Source of the DNA: Escherichia coli
Lineage (GTDB): Bacteria > Pseudomonadota > Gammaproteobacteria > Enterobacterales > Enterobacteriaceae
Assembly (NCBI GenBank): GCA_021307345.1
Contig: CP089930.1
Span: 3,100,001-3,164,000 of the forward strand
Length of the DNA: 64,000 nucleotides
Direction: 5' to 3'
Part shown: piece after piece, positions 26,761 through 36,826 of the stretch
How positions within the stretch are numbered: position 1 is the stretch's first letter
How the letters are laid out: each line of letters begins with the position of its first letter
The notes under the pieces: generated by a model
What the model saw: only the letters and a program-made list of their open reading frames with translations
The model's database searches: none
What the model was told of the DNA's origin: nothing
Made by a program: the position numbers and the translations under genes

Positions 26761-27951
26761 TCACAGCACCTTATGCGGGCCAAAGCATTCGTAATGAATG
26801 TTTTCCTGCTTCACGCCCAGATCCACTAACTGTTTCGCGGCAAACTGCATGAAGCCCACCGGACCGCAGAGATAGAACTGCATGGACGGATCGCTGAACG
26901 CACCTTCCAGTTTGCTCAAATCCATCAGACCTTCGCTATCAAACTGACCTTTCGCGCGATCGGCCTCACTCGGCTGACGATACCAGGTGTGTGCGGTAAA
27001 GCGCGGCAGTGATTGCCCCAACTCCTTAACTTCATCAGCAAAGGCGTGAACATCGCCATTTTCTGCCGCATGGAACCAGTTCACTTGTGCTGTGTGGCCT
27101 GCTTTTGCCAGCGTATCGAGCATAGCCAGCATTGGCGTTTGACCGACACCGGCAGAGATTAAGGTTACCGGTGTGTCATTTGTCACATCCATAAAGAAAT
27201 CACCCGCCGGAGCCACCAGCTTCACGACATCGCCAACATTGGCGTGATTGTGCAGCCAGTTGGATACCTGCCCACCCTCTTCGCGTTTCACCGCAATACG
27301 ATAGCCTTTGCCATCCGGCTTGCGGGTCAAAGAGTATTGGCGAATTTCCTGATGCGGGAAACCTTCCGGTTTCAGCCAGACACCGAGATATTGCCCCGGA
27401 CGGTATTCTGCCACTGCGCCACCGTCGACCGGCTCCAGTTCGAAGCTGGTGATAAGCGCGCTGCGCGGTGTTTTAGCCACAATGCGGAAATCGCGAGTAC
27501 CTTCCCAGCCACCGGCTTTGCTGGCGTTTTCGTTATAGATTTCCGCCTCGCGATTGATAAATACATTAGCCAGTACGCCATAGGCTTTCCCCCACGCGTC
27601 CAGCACTTCCTGCCCCGGGCTGAACATTTCGTCCAGGGTCGCCAACAGGTGTTCACCGACGATGTTGTACTGTTCCGGTTTGATCTGGAAGCTGGTGTGC
27701 TTCTGAGCGATTTTTTCTACGGCTGGCAGCAGCGCAGGCAGGTTTTCAATATTACTGGCGTAGGCGGCAATGGCGTTAAACAGGGCTTCACGTTGATCGC
27801 CATTACGCTGGTTACTCATGTTAAAAATTTCTTTGAGTTCTGGGTTATGAGTAAACATACGGTCGTAGAAATGGGCGGTTAACTTTGGCCCCGTTTCCAC
27901 CAGTAAAGGGATGGTGGCTTTTACTGTAGCGATGGTTTGAGCGTCAAGCAT
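26761..27951 (-). CDS. hmp: Flavohaemoglobin (nitric oxide dioxygenase)
   Basis: Converts nitric oxide to nitrate using oxygen and NAD(P)H. It has 396 residues from the ATG at 27951. The N-terminal globin domain (about 1-138) has the distal region [12 protein letters not shown] and the proximal haem histidine in AQKHTSF. The FAD domain (about 150-255) has RQYSLT. The C-terminal NAD domain has [11 protein letters not shown] and CGPVGFM. An NsrR operator covers the promoter region. It is divergent from glyA. Confidence 0.97.
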   Translation of the reverse strand: MLDAQTIATVKATIPLLVETGPKLTAHFYDRMFTHNPELKEIFNMSNQRNGDQREALFNAIAAYASNIENLPALLPAVEKIAQKHTSFQIKPEQYNIVGEHLLATLDEMFSPGQEVLDAWGKAYGVLANVFINREAEIYNENASKAGGWEGTRDFRIVAKTPRSALITSFELEPVDGGAVAEYRPGQYLGVWLKPEGFPHQEIRQYSLTRKPDGKGYRIAVKREEGGQVSNWLHNHANVGDVVKLVAPAGDFFMDVTNDTPVTLISAGVGQTPMLAMLDTLAKAGHTAQVNWFHAAENGDVHAFADEVKELGQSLPRFTAHTWYRQPSEADRAKGQFDSEGLMDLSKLEGAFSDPSMQFYLCGPVGFMQFAAKQLVDLGVKQENIHYECFGPHKVL

Positions 27952-27977
27952 ATGGTCTTCCTTTTTTTGCATCTTAA

Positions 27978-28000
27978 TTGATGTATCTCAAATGCATCTT
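27978..28000. promoter_or_regulatory. NsrR operator of hmp
   Basis: On the minus strand AAGATGCATTT and AGATACATCAA flank a single central base, matching the 11-1-11 NsrR repressor consensus. It lies 27-49 bases upstream of the hmp start, as expected for nitric-oxide-controlled repression. Confidence 0.85.
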
Positions 28001-28278
28001 ATAAAAAATAGCCCTGCAATGTAAATGGTTCTTTGGTGTTTTTCAGAAAGAATGTGATGAAGTGAAAAATTTGCATCACAAACCTGAAAAGAAATCCGTT
28101 TCCGGTTGCAAGCTCTTTATTCTCCAAAGCCTTGCGCAGCCTGAAGGTAATCGTTTGCGTAAATTCCTTTGTCAAGACCTGTTATCGCACAATGATTCGG
28201 TTATACTGTTCGCCGTTGTCCAACAGGACCGCCTATAAAGGCCAAAAATTTTATTGTTAGCTGAGTCAGGAGATGCGG
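28001..28278. other. hmp/glyA divergent regulatory region
   Basis: This region holds the divergent hmp and glyA promoters. A PurR-like box is at 28145-28160 and a -10-like TATACT lies at about 28203 upstream of glyA. It should also hold MetR sites (known for hmp and glyA), but I cannot assign them securely. There is no ORF. Confidence 0.5.
28145..28160. promoter_or_regulatory. PurR operator of glyA
   Basis: AGGTAATCGTTTGCGT matches the reverse of the PurR consensus at most positions. It lies about 45 bases upstream of the glyA -10 element TATACT, consistent with purine repression of glyA. Confidence 0.75.
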
Positions 28279-29532
28279 ATGTTAAAGCGTGAAATGAACA
28301 TTGCCGATTATGATGCCGAACTGTGGCAGGCTATGGAGCAGGAAAAAGTACGTCAGGAAGAGCACATCGAACTGATCGCCTCCGAAAACTACACCAGCCC
28401 GCGCGTAATGCAGGCGCAGGGTTCTCAGCTGACCAACAAATATGCTGAAGGTTATCCGGGCAAACGCTACTACGGCGGTTGCGAGTATGTTGATATCGTT
28501 GAACAACTGGCGATCGATCGTGCGAAAGAACTGTTCGGCGCTGACTACGCTAACGTCCAGCCGCACTCCGGCTCCCAGGCTAACTTTGCGGTCTACACCG
28601 CGCTGCTGGAACCAGGTGATACCGTTCTGGGTATGAACCTGGCGCATGGCGGTCACCTGACTCACGGTTCTCCGGTTAACTTCTCCGGTAAACTGTACAA
28701 CATCGTTCCTTACGGTATCGATGCTACCGGTCATATCGACTACGCCGATCTGGAAAAACAAGCCAAAGAACACAAACCGAAAATGATTATCGGTGGCTTC
28801 TCTGCATATTCCGGCGTGGTGGACTGGGCGAAAATGCGTGAAATCGCTGACAGCATCGGTGCTTACCTGTTCGTTGATATGGCGCACGTTGCGGGCCTGG
28901 TTGCTGCTGGCGTCTACCCGAACCCAGTTCCTCATGCTCACGTTGTTACTACCACCACTCACAAAACCCTGGCGGGTCCGCGCGGCGGTCTGATCCTGGC
29001 GAAAGGTGGTAGCGAAGAGCTGTACAAAAAACTGAACTCTGCCGTTTTCCCTGGTGGTCAGGGCGGTCCGTTGATGCACGTAATCGCCGGTAAAGCGGTT
29101 GCTCTGAAAGAAGCGATGGAGCCTGAGTTCAAAACTTACCAGCAGCAGGTCGCTAAAAACGCTAAAGCGATGGTAGAAGTGTTCCTGGAACGCGGCTACA
29201 AAGTGGTTTCCGGCGGCACTGATAACCACCTGTTCCTGGTTGATCTGGTTGATAAAAACCTGACCGGTAAAGAAGCAGACGCCGCTCTGGGCCGTGCTAA
29301 CATCACCGTCAACAAAAACAGCGTACCGAACGATCCGAAGAGCCCGTTTGTGACCTCCGGTATTCGCGTGGGTACTCCGGCGATTACGCGTCGCGGCTTC
29401 AAAGAAGCAGAAGCGAAAGAACTGGCTGGCTGGATGTGTGACGTGCTGGACAGCATCAATGATGAAGCCGTTATCGAGCGTATCAAAGGTAAAGTTCTCG
29501 ACATCTGCGCACGTTACCCGGTTTACGCATAA
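28279..29532 (+). CDS. glyA: Serine hydroxymethyltransferase
   Basis: PLP enzyme that interconverts serine and glycine with tetrahydrofolate, the main source of one-carbon units. It has 417 residues from the ATG at 28279 (SD GGAG). The PLP lysine lies in [14 protein letters not shown] (about Lys229), and the N-terminal [12 protein letters not shown] and [13 protein letters not shown] motifs are intact. Codon use is that of a highly expressed gene. It ends in a rho-independent hairpin at 29555-29582. Confidence 0.98.
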
Positions 29533-29554
29533 GCGAAACGGTTAATCTGTTGAA

Positions 29555-29583
29555 AAAAGGCTTCCTTCGGGAAGCCTTTCTAC
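29555..29583 (+). terminator. glyA terminator
   Basis: AAAAGGCTTCC / GGAAGCCTTT with a TTC-rich loop, followed by CT and an A/T-rich tract. It is 22 bases after the glyA stop and also lies just beyond the 3' end of yphH on the other strand. Confidence 0.85.
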
Positions 29584-29595
29584 GTTATCGCGCCA

Positions 29596-30789
29596 TCAAA
29601 TCTGTCGTAACTGCGCCTCAACATACAAATAGCCAATCCCCAGCACCTGTTGTGCGCGGCTTAATTGCCCGAAGCCAATCTGTGTCGCTTTTACGCTCGG
29701 CCCTTCGTCGCGGTCGAACGGGTTAAATCCCGTCTGGCGAATTATGGTATTAAGCCAGTTCTCGCCAAAGGCGCAACTGCGACCATACAACCAAATCTGA
29801 TTAATATTGAGGATGTTGAGGAAGTTATACAGACTCAATCCTATAGCGTTGGCAGAGCGGTCAACCCAACTGGTGACCCACGGTTCTCCGCTCTGCCAGG
29901 CAGCGATTAATTGCGCGGTAGTCAGTTTTTCGGGATCAAGCTGAGTATTAGCCGGTTGTGATTTTAGCCATACCCGCGCCTGCTTTTTAAATGCGCTTAA
30001 CGAGGCGACGGTTTCCAGACAGCCATAACGCCCGCAGTCGCAGGCGACGCCATCCGGGTTAACGATGGTGTGACCAATCTGTCCGCTGCCATACAGACTG
30101 CCGCGATAAATTTGCTCGTTAATCACGAACGACGAGCCAATGCCGTAATCAACGTTGATTACGCAGAAATCCCGTCCCTGCGAATTATTTTGCCATTTCT
30201 CCGCCAGCGCCAGCATCACACAGTCATTATCGACCATCACCCGAATGCCGAGCTTCTCTTCCAGCAGATACTTCACCTCAACCGGCGTAGTCCACGGCGC
30301 TTGCGGCATGGTTTGCGACACACCGGTCACTGGATCAACCTGACCGTGGATTGCCAGCGCCAGATTGATGGTACGACCCGGCCACAATTTACGGTGGCGA
30401 TGCCAGCATTTTTCGATTTCGGACAGCAGAGCCTGCGGCGTCGGTGCATCAATCTGTAAATATTCAAATACACCTTTCGGACTTAAACAGGCATTAGCGA
30501 CCTGGCACTCAATGCTGGTGGGCGTAACGTTCAGGCACAGCGTCCAGTCGCCATCCGGCGCAATCAGCCATGTGCCGCTACTATGCCCGCGCGTCTGGCT
30601 TTCATCGTCGATATTCACCACCCGCTTTTCGTTTTCCAGCTCCTGCAAAATGTTACTGACCGCCGGAATCGAAATTTGCGCCAGCCGGGCGAGCGTCGAT
30701 TTATTGGCGCGTTTTTGCCGGTACAGCAGTTCCAGAATCACGCATTTGTTATGGTGGCGGATCTGTTGATTGTTAATGCAGGCTCTCAT
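29596..30789 (-). CDS. yphH: ROK-family transcriptional regulator YphH
   Basis: NagC/XylR-type regulator of 397 residues from the ATG at 30789; a GTG two codons earlier is possible. The N-terminal winged HTH (about 1-70; LARLAQISIPAVSNILQEL) is followed by a ROK sugar-kinase-like domain (about 85-395). The latter has DNDCVMLALAEKW, NVDYGIGSSFV and the zinc-binding CDCGRYGCLE. Such proteins normally bind a sugar or sugar phosphate. A 17-bp palindrome overlaps its start and faces the divergent yphG, so it probably controls the yph cluster and itself. Confidence 0.92.
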   Translation of the reverse strand: MRACINNQQIRHHNKCVILELLYRQKRANKSTLARLAQISIPAVSNILQELENEKRVVNIDDESQTRGHSSGTWLIAPDGDWTLCLNVTPTSIECQVANACLSPKGVFEYLQIDAPTPQALLSEIEKCWHRHRKLWPGRTINLALAIHGQVDPVTGVSQTMPQAPWTTPVEVKYLLEEKLGIRVMVDNDCVMLALAEKWQNNSQGRDFCVINVDYGIGSSFVINEQIYRGSLYGSGQIGHTIVNPDGVACDCGRYGCLETVASLSAFKKQARVWLKSQPANTQLDPEKLTTAQLIAAWQSGEPWVTSWVDRSANAIGLSLYNFLNILNINQIWLYGRSCAFGENWLNTIIRQTGFNPFDRDEGPSVKATQIGFGQLSRAQQVLGIGYLYVEAQLRQI

Positions 30790-30793
30790 CTTC

Positions 30794-30810
30794 ACTAAAC
30801 CTTGTTTAGT
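30794..30810. promoter_or_regulatory. Palindromic operator candidate between yphH and yphG
   Basis: ACTAAACCTTGTTTAGT has perfect 7-bp arms around a 3-base centre. It lies at the yphH start and about 100 bases upstream of yphG. The placement suggests the binding site of the ROK regulator YphH. This is an inference; no experimental site is known to me. Confidence 0.5.
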
Positions 30811-30906
30811 TAATTGCGTGATTATTCCGCGAAAACATTGCCAGATTGTTCAATACACTGCCACAAATCTTTTAATTCAGTATGTCTTGTTAATATTGAG
30901 GGCACC

Positions 30907-33900
30907 ATGACTCCAGTAAAAGTGTGGCAAGAGCGCGTTGAGATCCCGACCTATGAAACCGGGCCGCAGGATATACATCCCATGTTCCTGGAAAATCGCG
31001 TTTATCAGGGATCGTCCGGCGCGGTTTATCCCTACGGCGTGACCGATACGTTGAATGAGCAGAAAACTCTGAAATCCTGGCAGGCAGTGTGGCTGGAAAA
31101 CGACTACATCAAAGTGATGATCCTGCCGGAGCTGGGCGGTCGTGTGCATCGCGCGTGGGATAAAGTGAAACAGCGCGATTTTGTCTATCACAATGAAGTC
31201 ATTAAACCTGCGCTGGTGGGGCTGCTGGGGCCGTGGATTTCCGGCGGGATTGAGTTTAACTGGCCGCAACACCATCGCCCGACGACCTTTATGCCCGTTG
31301 ATTTCACTCTCGAAGCCCATGAAGACGGCGCACAGACTGTATGGGTTGGCGAAACGGAGCCGATGCACGGTCTACAGGTGATGACCGGCTTCACGCTGCG
31401 CCCTGACCGTGCGGCGCTGGAAATCGCCAGCCGCGTCTATAACGGCAACGCCACGCCGCGTCATTTCTTGTGGTGGGCCAACCCGGCAGTGAAAGGGGGG
31501 GAAGGGCATCAGAGCGTTTTCCCGCCCGATGTGACAGCGGTGTTTGATCACGGCAAACGCGCAGTTTCCGCTTTCCCCATCGCCACTGGCACCTACTACA
31601 AAGTGGACTACTCCGCCGGCGTGGACATTTCGCGTTATAAAAACGTGCCTGTTCCTACCTCATATATGGCTGAAAAATCGCAGTACGATTTTGTTGGCGC
31701 GTGGTGTCACGATGAAGATGGCGGTTTATTACACGTTGCCAACCACCACATTGCGCCGGGTAAAAAACAGTGGAGCTGGGGACACAGTGAATTTGGTCAG
31801 GCCTGGGATAAGAGTCTGACCGACAATAACGGCCCGTATATCGAGCTGATGACCGGCATTTTTGCCGATAACCAGCCCGATTTTACCTGGCTTGATGCTT
31901 ACGAAGAGAAGCGTTTCGAGCAGTATTTCCTGCCTTACCATTCTTTAGGTATGGTGCAAAACGCCTCCCGCGATGCGGTAATTAAATTACAGCGTAGCGA
32001 GCGGGGGATTGAGTGGGGGCTGTATGCCATCTCCCCGTTGAACGGATACCGACTGGCGATCCGTGAAATAGGCAAGCGCGAGGCGTTACTTGATGATGCC
32101 GTTGCCCTGACGCCAGCGACCGCCATCCAGGGTGTGTTGCACGGTATTGATCCGGACAGAATGACCATCGAACTTTCCGATGCGGATGGCAATATTGTAC
32201 TGAGTTATCAGGAACATCAGCCACAAGAGTTGCCGCTGCCGGACGTCGCCAAAGCACCACTGGCAGCACAAGACATTACCAGTACAGATGAAGCCTGGTT
32301 TATCGGTCAGCATCTGGAGCAATATCATCACGCCAGCCGTTCACCGTTCGATTACTATCTGCGCGGCGTGGCGCTGGACCCGCTGGATTATCGCTGTAAC
32401 CTGGCGCTGGCGATGCTGGAATATAACCGTGCCGATTTCCTGCAAGCGGTGGCGTATGCCAGTCAGGCGCTGAAACGCGCACATGCGCTGAACAAAAACC
32501 CGCAGTGTGGGCAAGCCAGTTTGATCCGCGCCAGTGCGTATGAGCGTCAGGGACAATATCAACAAGCCGAAGAGGATTTCTGGCGAGCGGTCTGGAGCGG
32601 CAACAGTAAAGCGGGGGGCTATTACGGTCTGGCACGGCTGGCGGCGCGTAATGGCAACTTCGATGCAGGGCTGGATTTTTGCCAACAGAGTCTGCGCGCC
32701 TGCCCAACCAATCAGCAAGTGCTGTGCCTCCATAATCTGCTGCTGGTGTTAAGCGGTCGTCAGGACAATGCGCGTTTACAGCGTGAGAAACTGCTGCGCG
32801 ATTACCCGCTGAACGCCACCTTGTGGTGGCTGAACTGGTTCGATGGTCGTACCGAGTCTGCCCTCACGCAGTGGCGTGGTCTGTGTCAGGGGCGTGACGT
32901 TAACGCCCTGATGACCGCCGGGCAACTGATTAACTGGGGAATGCCCGCTCTGGCGGCAGAGATGCTGAACGCTCTGGACTGCCAGCGAACGCTGCCGCTT
33001 TATCTGCAAGCCAGTTTGTTGCCGAAAGCTGAGCGCGGCGAATTGATTGCGAAAGCCATTGACGTGTTCCCGAAGTTTGTTCGTTTCCCTAATACGCTGG
33101 AAGAAGTCGCGGCACTGGAGAGTATTGAAGAGTGCTGGTTCGCCCGTCATTTACTGGCCTGTTTCCACTACAACAAGTGCAGTTATGGCAAAGCGATAGC
33201 GTTATGGCAACGTTGCGTAGAGATGACGCCGGAGTTTGCCGACGGCTGGCGCGGGTTAGCGATCCATGCGTGGAATAAGCAGCATGATTATGAACAGGCC
33301 GCCCGTTATCTTGATAATGCTTATCAACTTGCGCCGCAGGATGCACGTCTGCTTTTCGAACGGGATATGCTGGATAAGTTAATCGGAGCCGCACCGGAGA
33401 AACGGCTGGCGCGTCTGGAAAATAATCTGGCAATTGCCCTGAAACGCGACGACATGACCGCAGAACTGCTCAATTTGTGGCATCTCACCGGTCAGGCAAA
33501 CAAAGCGGCGGACATTCTCGCCACGCGCAAATTCCACCCGTGGGAAGGTGGGGAAGGGAAGGTGACCAGTCAGTTTATCCTCAACCAGTTGTTACGCGCC
33601 TGGCAACATCTTGATGCCAGAGAGCCGCAGCAGGCCAGCGAACTGCTTCATGCCGCGCTGCATTACCCGGAGAATTTGAGCGAAGGCCGTTTACCGGGGC
33701 AAACTGATAACGACATCTGGTTCTGGCAGGCAGTATGCGCCAAAGCACAGGGTGATGAAGTTGAGGCGACGTGTTGTTTACGCCTGGCGGCGACCGGCGA
33801 TCGCACCATCAATATCCACAGTTATTACAACGATCAGCCAGTTGATTATCTCTTCTGGCAAGGGATGGCGCTGCGACTGCTGGGTGAAAAGCAAACTGCA

Positions 33901-34188
33901 CAGCAACTGTTTACTGAAATGAAACAGTGGGCGCAAGAGATGGCGAAAACCAGTATCGAAGCGGATTTCTTCGCTGTTTCACAACCTGATTTATTGTCGC
34001 TGTATGGCGATTTACAACAGCAGCATAAAGAAAAATGCCTGATGGTGGCGATGCTGGCGGCAGCGGGATTAGGGGAGATTGCGCAATATGAATCTGTTCG
34101 CGCTGAATTGACGGCGATTAATCCGGCCTGGCCGAAAGCAGCATTATTCACTACCGTGATGCCTTTTATTTTTAACTACGTTCACTAA
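30907..34188 (+). CDS. yphG: YphG: mutarotase-like (DUF5107) domain fused to TPR repeats
   Basis: Large protein of 1093 residues from the ATG at 30907 (SD GAGGG); an in-frame start at 30814 adds 31 residues but lacks a ribosome-binding site. The first 400 or so residues resemble the galactose-mutarotase-like beta-sandwich fold (LPELGGRVHRAWDK, GGIEFNWPQHH, FTLRPDRAALEI). From about residue 480 to 1060 there are TPR-like helical repeats (for example ASYERQGQYQQAEEDFWRA and YGLARLAARNGNFDAGLDF). I see no signal peptide. Its function is not established; in context it may act on the sugar imported by YphDEF. It is followed by yphF after 96 bp. Confidence 0.88.
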   Translation: MTPVKVWQERVEIPTYETGPQDIHPMFLENRVYQGSSGAVYPYGVTDTLNEQKTLKSWQAVWLENDYIKVMILPELGGRVHRAWDKVKQRDFVYHNEVIKPALVGLLGPWISGGIEFNWPQHHRPTTFMPVDFTLEAHEDGAQTVWVGETEPMHGLQVMTGFTLRPDRAALEIASRVYNGNATPRHFLWWANPAVKGGEGHQSVFPPDVTAVFDHGKRAVSAFPIATGTYYKVDYSAGVDISRYKNVPVPTSYMAEKSQYDFVGAWCHDEDGGLLHVANHHIAPGKKQWSWGHSEFGQAWDKSLTDNNGPYIELMTGIFADNQPDFTWLDAYEEKRFEQYFLPYHSLGMVQNASRDAVIKLQRSERGIEWGLYAISPLNGYRLAIREIGKREALLDDAVALTPATAIQGVLHGIDPDRMTIELSDADGNIVLSYQEHQPQELPLPDVAKAPLAAQDITSTDEAWFIGQHLEQYHHASRSPFDYYLRGVALDPLDYRCNLALAMLEYNRADFLQAVAYASQALKRAHALNKNPQCGQASLIRASAYERQGQYQQAEEDFWRAVWSGNSKAGGYYGLARLAARNGNFDAGLDFCQQSLRACPTNQQVLCLHNLLLVLSGRQDNARLQREKLLRDYPLNATLWWLNWFDGRTESALTQWRGLCQGRDVNALMTAGQLINWGMPALAAEMLNALDCQRTLPLYLQASLLPKAERGELIAKAIDVFPKFVRFPNTLEEVAALESIEECWFARHLLACFHYNKCSYGKAIALWQRCVEMTPEFADGWRGLAIHAWNKQHDYEQAARYLDNAYQLAPQDARLLFERDMLDKLIGAAPEKRLARLENNLAIALKRDDMTAELLNLWHLTGQANKAADILATRKFHPWEGGEGKVTSQFILNQLLRAWQHLDAREPQQASELLHAALHYPENLSEGRLPGQTDNDIWFWQAVCAKAQGDEVEATCCLRLAATGDRTINIHSYYNDQPVDYLFWQGMALRLLGEKQTAQQLFTEMKQWAQEMAKTSIEADFFAVSQPDLLSLYGDLQQQHKEKCLMVAMLAAAGLGEIAQYESVRAELTAINPAWPKAALFTTVMPFIFNYVH

Positions 34189-34284
34189 ACCCTATTAACT
34201 GTAATCTTTGAGCGGCACGCGCTGCCGCTCATCACTAAATAATTAAAATAAGCTGTTGTAAATAAAAACCCTACAGGAGGCTCT

Positions 34285-35268
34285 ATGCCTAAAAAAATGA
34301 GAACAACCCGTAATATAATTTTAATGGCTACGCTATTAGGTAGCGCCCTATTTGCCAGGGCTGAGGAAAAAGAAATGACCATTGGCGCAATATATCTTGA
34401 TACTCAGGGATATTATGCCGGTGTGCGTCAGGGTGTTCAGGATGCAGCAAAAGATTCTTCAGTACAGGTTCAGTTAATAGAAACTAACGCCCAGGGCGAT
34501 ATTTCGAAAGAAAGTACCTTTGTTGATACGCTTGTGGCGCGTAATGTCGATGCCATTATTTTGTCTGCTGTTTCTGAAAATGGCAGCAGTCGCACCGTTC
34601 GTCGCGCCAGTGAGGCGGGTATTCCGGTGATTTGCTACAACACCTGTATTAATCAAAAAGGTGTCGATAAATATGTCTCGGCGTATCTGGTCGGTGATCC
34701 GCTGGAATTTGGTAAAAAACTGGGTAACGCTGCCGCCGATTATTTTATTGCCAATAAAATTGACCAGCCGAAAATTGCCGTCATCAATTGCGAAGCCTTT
34801 GAAGTTTGTGTGCAACGTCGTAAAGGATTTGAAGAAGTATTAAAAGCCCGGGTTCCCGGCGCACAAATTGTCGCTAATCAGGAAGGGACTGTTTTAGATA
34901 AAGCGATTTCCGTTGGTGAAAAACTGATTATCTCCACGCCGGATCTGAACGCCATTATGGGGGAATCGGGCGGTGCGACACTCGGTGCGGTAAAAGCGGT
35001 GCGTAATCAAAATCAGACCGGAAAAATTGCTGTTTTCGGTTCGGATATGACCACTGAAATTGCTCAGGAACTGGAAAACAACCAGGTGTTGAAAGCGGTG
35101 GTGGATATTTCCGGTAAGAAAATGGGCAATGCTGTTTTTGCGCAAACATTGAAAGTTATCAATAAACAAGCCGACGGTGAAAAAGTGATTCAGGTGCCTA
35201 TCGACCTCTATACCAAAACGGAAGACGGTAAACAGTGGCTGGCAACGCACGTTGATGGTCTGCCCTAA
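34285..35268 (+). CDS. yphF: Sugar ABC transporter periplasmic binding protein YphF
   Basis: Ribose/xylose-type periplasmic binding protein of 327 residues with SD AGGAGG. A Sec signal peptide ends near residue 26 (LFARA). The mature part is a Peripla_BP_4 domain (about 32-310) in the RbsB family, with the conserved NAVDAIILSAV-like hinge (NVDAIILSAVSENG). It belongs with YphE (ATPase) and YphD (permease). Ligand not known. Cysteines near residues 118-121 and 171-174 are unusual for this family and could form disulfides. Confidence 0.93.
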   Translation: MPKKMRTTRNIILMATLLGSALFARAEEKEMTIGAIYLDTQGYYAGVRQGVQDAAKDSSVQVQLIETNAQGDISKESTFVDTLVARNVDAIILSAVSENGSSRTVRRASEAGIPVICYNTCINQKGVDKYVSAYLVGDPLEFGKKLGNAAADYFIANKIDQPKIAVINCEAFEVCVQRRKGFEEVLKARVPGAQIVANQEGTVLDKAISVGEKLIISTPDLNAIMGESGGATLGAVKAVRNQNQTGKIAVFGSDMTTEIAQELENNQVLKAVVDISGKKMGNAVFAQTLKVINKQADGEKVIQVPIDLYTKTEDGKQWLATHVDGLP

Positions 35269-35290
35269 TAGCTGATTCGCAGAGGTTCCT

Positions 35291-36802
35291 ATGTTCACGG
35301 CAACAGAGGCAGTCCCGGTAGCAAAAATGGTGGCAGGAAATAAGCGTTATCCCGGCGTCGTTGCGCTGGATAACGTTAACTTTACGCTCAATAAAGGCGA
35401 AGTTCGCGCGCTGTTAGGTAAAAACGGCGCGGGCAAATCGACCCTCATTCGAATGCTTACCGGTAGCGAACGTCCGGACAGCGGTGATATCTGGATTGGC
35501 GAGACGCGACTGGAAGGTGACGAAGCTACGCTGACTCGCCGTGCCGCTGAACTGGGGGTACGTGCGGTTTATCAGGAATTAAGTCTGGTTGAAGGGCTGA
35601 CGGTGGCGGAAAACCTCTGCCTCGGTCAGTGGCCTCGCCGCAACGGCATGATTGATTACCTGCAAATGGCGCAGGATGCCCAACGTTGCTTACAGGCGCT
35701 GGGCGTTGACGTTAGCCCTGAACAACTTGTTTCAACGCTAAGCCCGGCGCAAAAGCAACTGGTGGAAATTGCGCGGGTGATGAAGGGCGAGCCGCGCGTG
35801 GTCATTCTTGATGAACCTACCAGTTCGCTTGCCAGTGCGGAAGTTGAACTGGTGATCAGCGCGGTTAAAAAGATGTCGGCACTGGGCGTGGCGGTGATTT
35901 ATGTCAGCCACCGGATGGAAGAAATCCGCCGCATTGCCTCCTGTGCCACCGTTATGCGCGATGGTCAGGTGGCGGGCGATGTGATGCTCGAAAACACCTC
36001 AACTCGCCATATTGTGTCGTTGATGCTCGGGCGCGATCACGTTGATATTGCACCGGTTGCAGCTCAGGAGATTGCGGATCAGACCGTACTGGAAGTTCGC
36101 GCGTTACGCCACAGACCAAAACTTACAGAGATCAGTTTTTCCCTGCGTCGTGGCGAAGTGCTCGGCATTGCTGGCCTGCTGGGGGCAGGGCGCAGTGAAT
36201 TGTTGAAAGCGATAGTTGGGCTGGAGACGTATGAACAGGGCGAAATTGTTATCAACGGCGAGAAAATCACGCGCCCCGATTACGGCGACATGCTGAAACG
36301 CGGCATTGGCTATACGCCAGAAAACCGCAAAGAAGCGGGGATCATTCCCTGGCTGGGCGTTGACGAAAATACAGTGCTGACCAATCGGCAAAAAATCAGC
36401 GCCAACGGTGTGCTGCAATGGTCCACCATCCGCCGCCTGACCGAAGAGGTGATGCAGCGGATGACGGTCAAGGCCGCCAGTAGCGAAACGCCCATCGGCA
36501 CGCTTTCTGGCGGTAATCAGCAAAAAGTGGTGATTGGTCGTTGGGTCTATGCCGCCAGCCAGATTTTATTGCTCGACGAGCCAACGCGCGGCGTCGATAT
36601 CGAAGCCAAACAGCAGATCTACCGGATTGTCCGCGAGCTGGCCTCCGAAGGGAAAAGCGTGGTGTTTATCTCCAGTGAAGTGGAGGAATTGCCGCTGGTG
36701 TGCGACCGCATCTTGTTATTACAGCACGGTACGTTCTCGCAGGAGTTTCACTCACCGGTCAATGTGGATGAGCTGATGTCCGCCATTCTGTCTGTGCACT
36801 GA
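35291..36802 (+). CDS. yphE: Sugar ABC transporter ATP-binding protein YphE
   Basis: RbsA/XylG-type tandem ATPase of 503 residues. The first cassette (about 15-240) has Walker A GKNGAGKST, a degenerate signature (LSPAQKQLVEIA) and Walker B VVILDEPTSS. The second (about 258-500) has a degenerate P-loop (LLGAGRSELL) with signature LSGGNQQKV and Walker B LLLDEPTRGVD. This asymmetry is usual for sugar importers with fused ATPases. It lies 22 bp after yphF and 24 bp before yphD. Confidence 0.95.
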   Translation: MFTATEAVPVAKMVAGNKRYPGVVALDNVNFTLNKGEVRALLGKNGAGKSTLIRMLTGSERPDSGDIWIGETRLEGDEATLTRRAAELGVRAVYQELSLVEGLTVAENLCLGQWPRRNGMIDYLQMAQDAQRCLQALGVDVSPEQLVSTLSPAQKQLVEIARVMKGEPRVVILDEPTSSLASAEVELVISAVKKMSALGVAVIYVSHRMEEIRRIASCATVMRDGQVAGDVMLENTSTRHIVSLMLGRDHVDIAPVAAQEIADQTVLEVRALRHRPKLTEISFSLRRGEVLGIAGLLGAGRSELLKAIVGLETYEQGEIVINGEKITRPDYGDMLKRGIGYTPENRKEAGIIPWLGVDENTVLTNRQKISANGVLQWSTIRRLTEEVMQRMTVKAASSETPIGTLSGGNQQKVVIGRWVYAASQILLLDEPTRGVDIEAKQQIYRIVRELASEGKSVVFISSEVEELPLVCDRILLLQHGTFSQEFHSPVNVDELMSAILSVH

Positions 36803-36826
36803 TGAATTTTACCGAGGAACCTGAAG

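Noticed and set aside
28282-29229. A 315-codon minus-strand open frame opposite glyA
   Set aside because: Shadow of the highly biased codon use in glyA; no start context or known family.
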